Assembly: GCA_030643245.1 (NCBI GenBank) | Contig: DAOWME010000176.1 | Location: 1-6,475 of the forward strand | Origin: Deltaproteobacteria bacterium | GTDB lineage: Bacteria; Desulfobacterota; UBA8473 | Reading direction: 5' to 3' | Length of the DNA: 6,475 nt | Shown here: positions 5,444 through 6,475 of the stretch, in pieces | Layout: each line of letters opens with the position of its first letter | How positions within the stretch are numbered: position 1 is the first letter of the stretch | Made by a program: the position numbers and the translations under genes | The notes under the pieces: generated by a model | The model's database searches: none | What the model was told of the DNA's origin: nothing | The model's input: only the letters and a program-made list of their open reading frames with translations

Positions 5444-5476
5444 AGCCCGATCTCCTTTTGGAGGTCGGGCTTTTTT
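5444..5476 (+). terminator. Riboswitch 2 expression-platform terminator
   Basis: The 12-bp stem AGCCCGATCTCC / GGAGGTCGGGCT (5444-5455 with 5460-5471, one G-U) has a TTTT loop and six T residues at 5471-5476. It is built like the terminator of riboswitch 1, and CCTCCGAGGGGAG is again present upstream, near 5364-5376. Confidence 0.92.
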
Positions 5477-5528
5477 GTTTCTGCAACCCGAGATTTAAGT
5501 GTTCGGGAGGCTCTAATTTTAAAAATTG

Positions 5529-5559
5529 CGACCTGTGCAGTTTGTCAGGGTTACCACTT
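5529..5559 (+). repeat. Second copy of the cbiK-cbiL spacer repeat
   Basis: CGACCTGTGCAGTT at 5529-5542 is identical to 4176-4189, and about 12 of the next 17 bases also match. Only the left end is present, without its inverted partner, so this copy is a truncated or solo end. Confidence 0.65.
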
Positions 5560-5642
5560 GCCGGCTACTTATTTCGTTTGCTTGTTATGAAACTCGTAAT
5601 GACAACCTAAAACTGACCCCCCTTGGTTAAACGCTACATCAC

Positions 5643-5690
5643 CGGGGACAGTGAAATGGAGTGTAGCGGAACGGAGTTTCACTGTCCCCG
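5643..5690. repeat. REP-like hairpin with 14-bp perfect arms
   Basis: CGGGGACAGTGAAA at 5643-5656 pairs perfectly with TTTCACTGTCCCCG at 5677-5690 around a 20-base loop. CGCTACAT (5632-5639) can alternatively pair with GTGTAGCG (5661-5668) in the loop. GGGGACAG...CTGTCCCC palindromes resemble the REP elements mobilised by RAYT (Y1, IS200-like) transposases; that link comes from general knowledge, and no such transposase is in the window. There is no T tract, so it is not an obvious terminator. Confidence 0.75.
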
Positions 5691-5752
5691 CGCCGATTGT
5701 CTGTGGCCCCTCCCTCTCTTTGCCCTCAACATTAGTTACCCCTCCCCTATAA

Positions 5753-5887
5753 GGAGCCTGTGGCCGATGTGAGTACATCAAATTTTGTGGCGGATGCAGG
5801 GCCAGGGCCTTTGAAGCCTCTGATGATTTTCTGGCCGAAGAACCACTATGCTCCTATCAACCATCCAAATGGATCTCCCATGGATGA
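5753..5887 (+). pseudogene. AhbC/NirJ-type radical SAM protein, C-terminal fragment
   Basis: This frame encodes only the last 44 residues of a radical SAM/SPASM protein of the NirJ, AhbC and AhbD group. These act in heme d1 synthesis and in the siroheme-dependent heme route (AhbC makes Fe-coproporphyrin III from didecarboxysiroheme). The visible tail has the auxiliary-cluster cysteines CGRCEY, FCGGCRARAFEA and DFLAEEPLCSYQP, the family's usual ending. The frame is closed upstream by TAA at 5750-5752, so some 300 residues, including the CxxxCxxC radical SAM cluster, are absent. The TGA at 5885-5887 overlaps the start of the ahbA-like gene, the tight coupling expected of a former ahbC-ahbA operon. 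Which of the three paralogues it came from cannot be settled from the tail; AhbC is favoured by its neighbour. Confidence 0.82.
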
Positions 5888-6326
5888 AACAGATAAAAAT
5901 ATTTTAAATGAAATCCAATCTGTTTTTCCCATAACCTAGCGTCCTTATCATGAATTGGGTAAAAGGCTTAAGTTATCGGAACTTGAGGTCATCGAAAGGG
6001 TAAAAAGGCTAAAAGAGAAGGGTATCATTAGGAGGATTGGCGGTAACTTTCACTCCAGCCGACTCAATTTTACCAGTACTCTTTGTGCTGCAAAGGTTCC
6101 GGAGGAAAAGATCGAAGATTTTGTTGAAACAGCAAATCGATACCCAGGTGTTACCCATAACTACCTGAAAAATCATGTCTACAATATCTGGTTTACATTT
6201 ATTGCTCAGGACATGGCCTATATAAACAATTCCCAAAAAATATTTTCTGACGATACAGGGGTTACAGAGATTCGAAATTTCCCTGCTGTCAGAACTTTTA
6301 AAATCAAAGTCGATTTTGAGGTTTAA
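5880..6326 (+). pseudogene. AhbA-like siroheme decarboxylase interrupted by TAG
   Basis: Read through one stop, this is a complete-length Lrp/AsnC-like siroheme decarboxylase (AhbA/AhbB/NirD family; 147 residues plus the stop). AhbA and AhbB together convert siroheme to 12,18-didecarboxysiroheme. The N-terminal helix-turn-helix starts MDETDKNILNEIQSVFPIT, then TAG at 5937-5939 (codon 20), and continues RPYHELGKRL in the same frame. ERVKRLKEKGIIRRIGGNF (39-57) ends the HTH. GVTHNYLKNHVYNIWFTF (90-107) carries the family's conserved His/Tyr/Asn region. The stop replaces a variable residue between FPIT and RPY, and a single base change would explain it. Restart could only use the TTG at 5955, without a ribosome-binding site, and would lose the first helix. 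The rest of the protein looks unspoiled, so the lesion is recent or tolerated. AhbB rather than AhbA cannot be excluded. Confidence 0.85.
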
Positions 6327-6475
6327 TTGTAGAGTAGGGCATTGTTAATTTAATATAGCTGATAGCCCATCGTTCCATTTGAGCATTAAGAGCATGACGG
6401 AATACAGAAGCATTTTTTTGCTTTTACTGTAGCATTTCGTCTTCCTTCTGAGTCTTGCAAGAAAATGACGAAACA
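6327..6475. other. Non-coding end with two palindromes
   Basis: No gene is seen. A hairpin at 6403-6431 has arms TACAGAAGCA and TGCTT-TTA-CTGTA around a T-rich loop. The T run is inside the loop, so it is a poor terminator. TTTCGTC at 6435-6441 pairs with GACGAAA at 6467-6473, with extra pairing between them. The two may be part of another foldback repeat running past the window edge. Confidence 0.45.

Larger units (their letters stand above)
5477..5752. other. Gene-free stretch behind riboswitch 2
   Basis: No gene is found here. GGGAGG at 5505-5510 looks like a Shine-Dalgarno site placed as in riboswitch 1, but no start codon with a lasting frame follows. A dispersed repeat begins at 5529, and a REP-like hairpin occupies 5643-5690. 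The frame of the ahbC fragment is closed by TAA at 5750-5752. The stretch looks like a junction where the riboswitch's original gene was lost. Confidence 0.5.

Noticed and set aside
5937..5939. Pyrrolysine or other recoding at the ahbA TAG
   Set aside because: No Pyl machinery or recoding signal is visible, TAG is the normal stop of cbiL, and the neighbouring ahbC is already broken. Kept as a check, not as the call.

Overview
The window looks like chromosomal DNA of an anaerobic, sulfate-reducer- or syntroph-like bacterium (Desulfobacterota/Deltaproteobacteria type). It combines the anaerobic cobalamin pathway (CbiK-type chelatase, CbiL), the siroheme-dependent alternative heme pathway (AhbA/AhbC-like sequences), two cobalamin riboswitches and many palindromic interspersed repeats. 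No tRNA, rRNA, CRISPR array or transposase gene was seen.

Layout, left to right. (1) 1-458 is gene-free and holds the left arm of a long inverted repeat (41-127) plus small hairpins. (2) 459-974 encodes a PEBP/YbhB-family protein. (3) 1090-1383 is the 3' remnant of a BtuC/FecCD permease gene. (4) 1416-1839 is a promoter, cobalamin riboswitch and terminator, followed by an unrecognised 104-residue protein (1919-2233). (5) The second arm of the inverted repeat (2319-2405) and a repeat-rich stretch precede an unrecognised 86-residue protein (2500-2760). (6) A foldback, MITE-like element of about 309 bp (2915-3223), with an 8-9 bp target duplication, sits in the Shine-Dalgarno region of a periplasmic CbiK-like gene (3245-4129). 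(7) A second, smaller foldback repeat separates that gene from cbiL (4300-5013). (8) 5041-5476 is a second promoter, cobalamin riboswitch and terminator with no intact gene behind it. (9) Repeats and a REP-like hairpin follow, then two broken alternative-heme genes: the last 44 codons of an ahbC/nirJ-type radical SAM gene (5753-5887), overlapping an ahbA-like siroheme decarboxylase gene (5880-6326) with an in-frame TAG at codon 20.

How it may work together: CbiK and CbiL act at the sirohydrochlorin/precorrin-2 branch, where B12, siroheme and Ahb heme pathways diverge. Riboswitch 1 could control orf104-orf86-cbiK-cbiL as one B12-repressed unit, because no intrinsic terminator is obvious between them; this is inference. 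Much of the locus is eroded: the permease, the ahbC tail, the interrupted ahbA and the orphan riboswitch all point to deletions and repeat-mediated rearrangement. The CbiK-like protein also appears to lack two of the three metal-ligand residues of characterised CbiK enzymes, so its activity is in question.

Best candidates for something new: the foldback element in the cbiK ribosome-binding region, the CbiK-like protein with a K/Y-substituted active site, and the small unknown protein behind riboswitch 1. All family assignments come from reading motifs by eye; no database search was possible.
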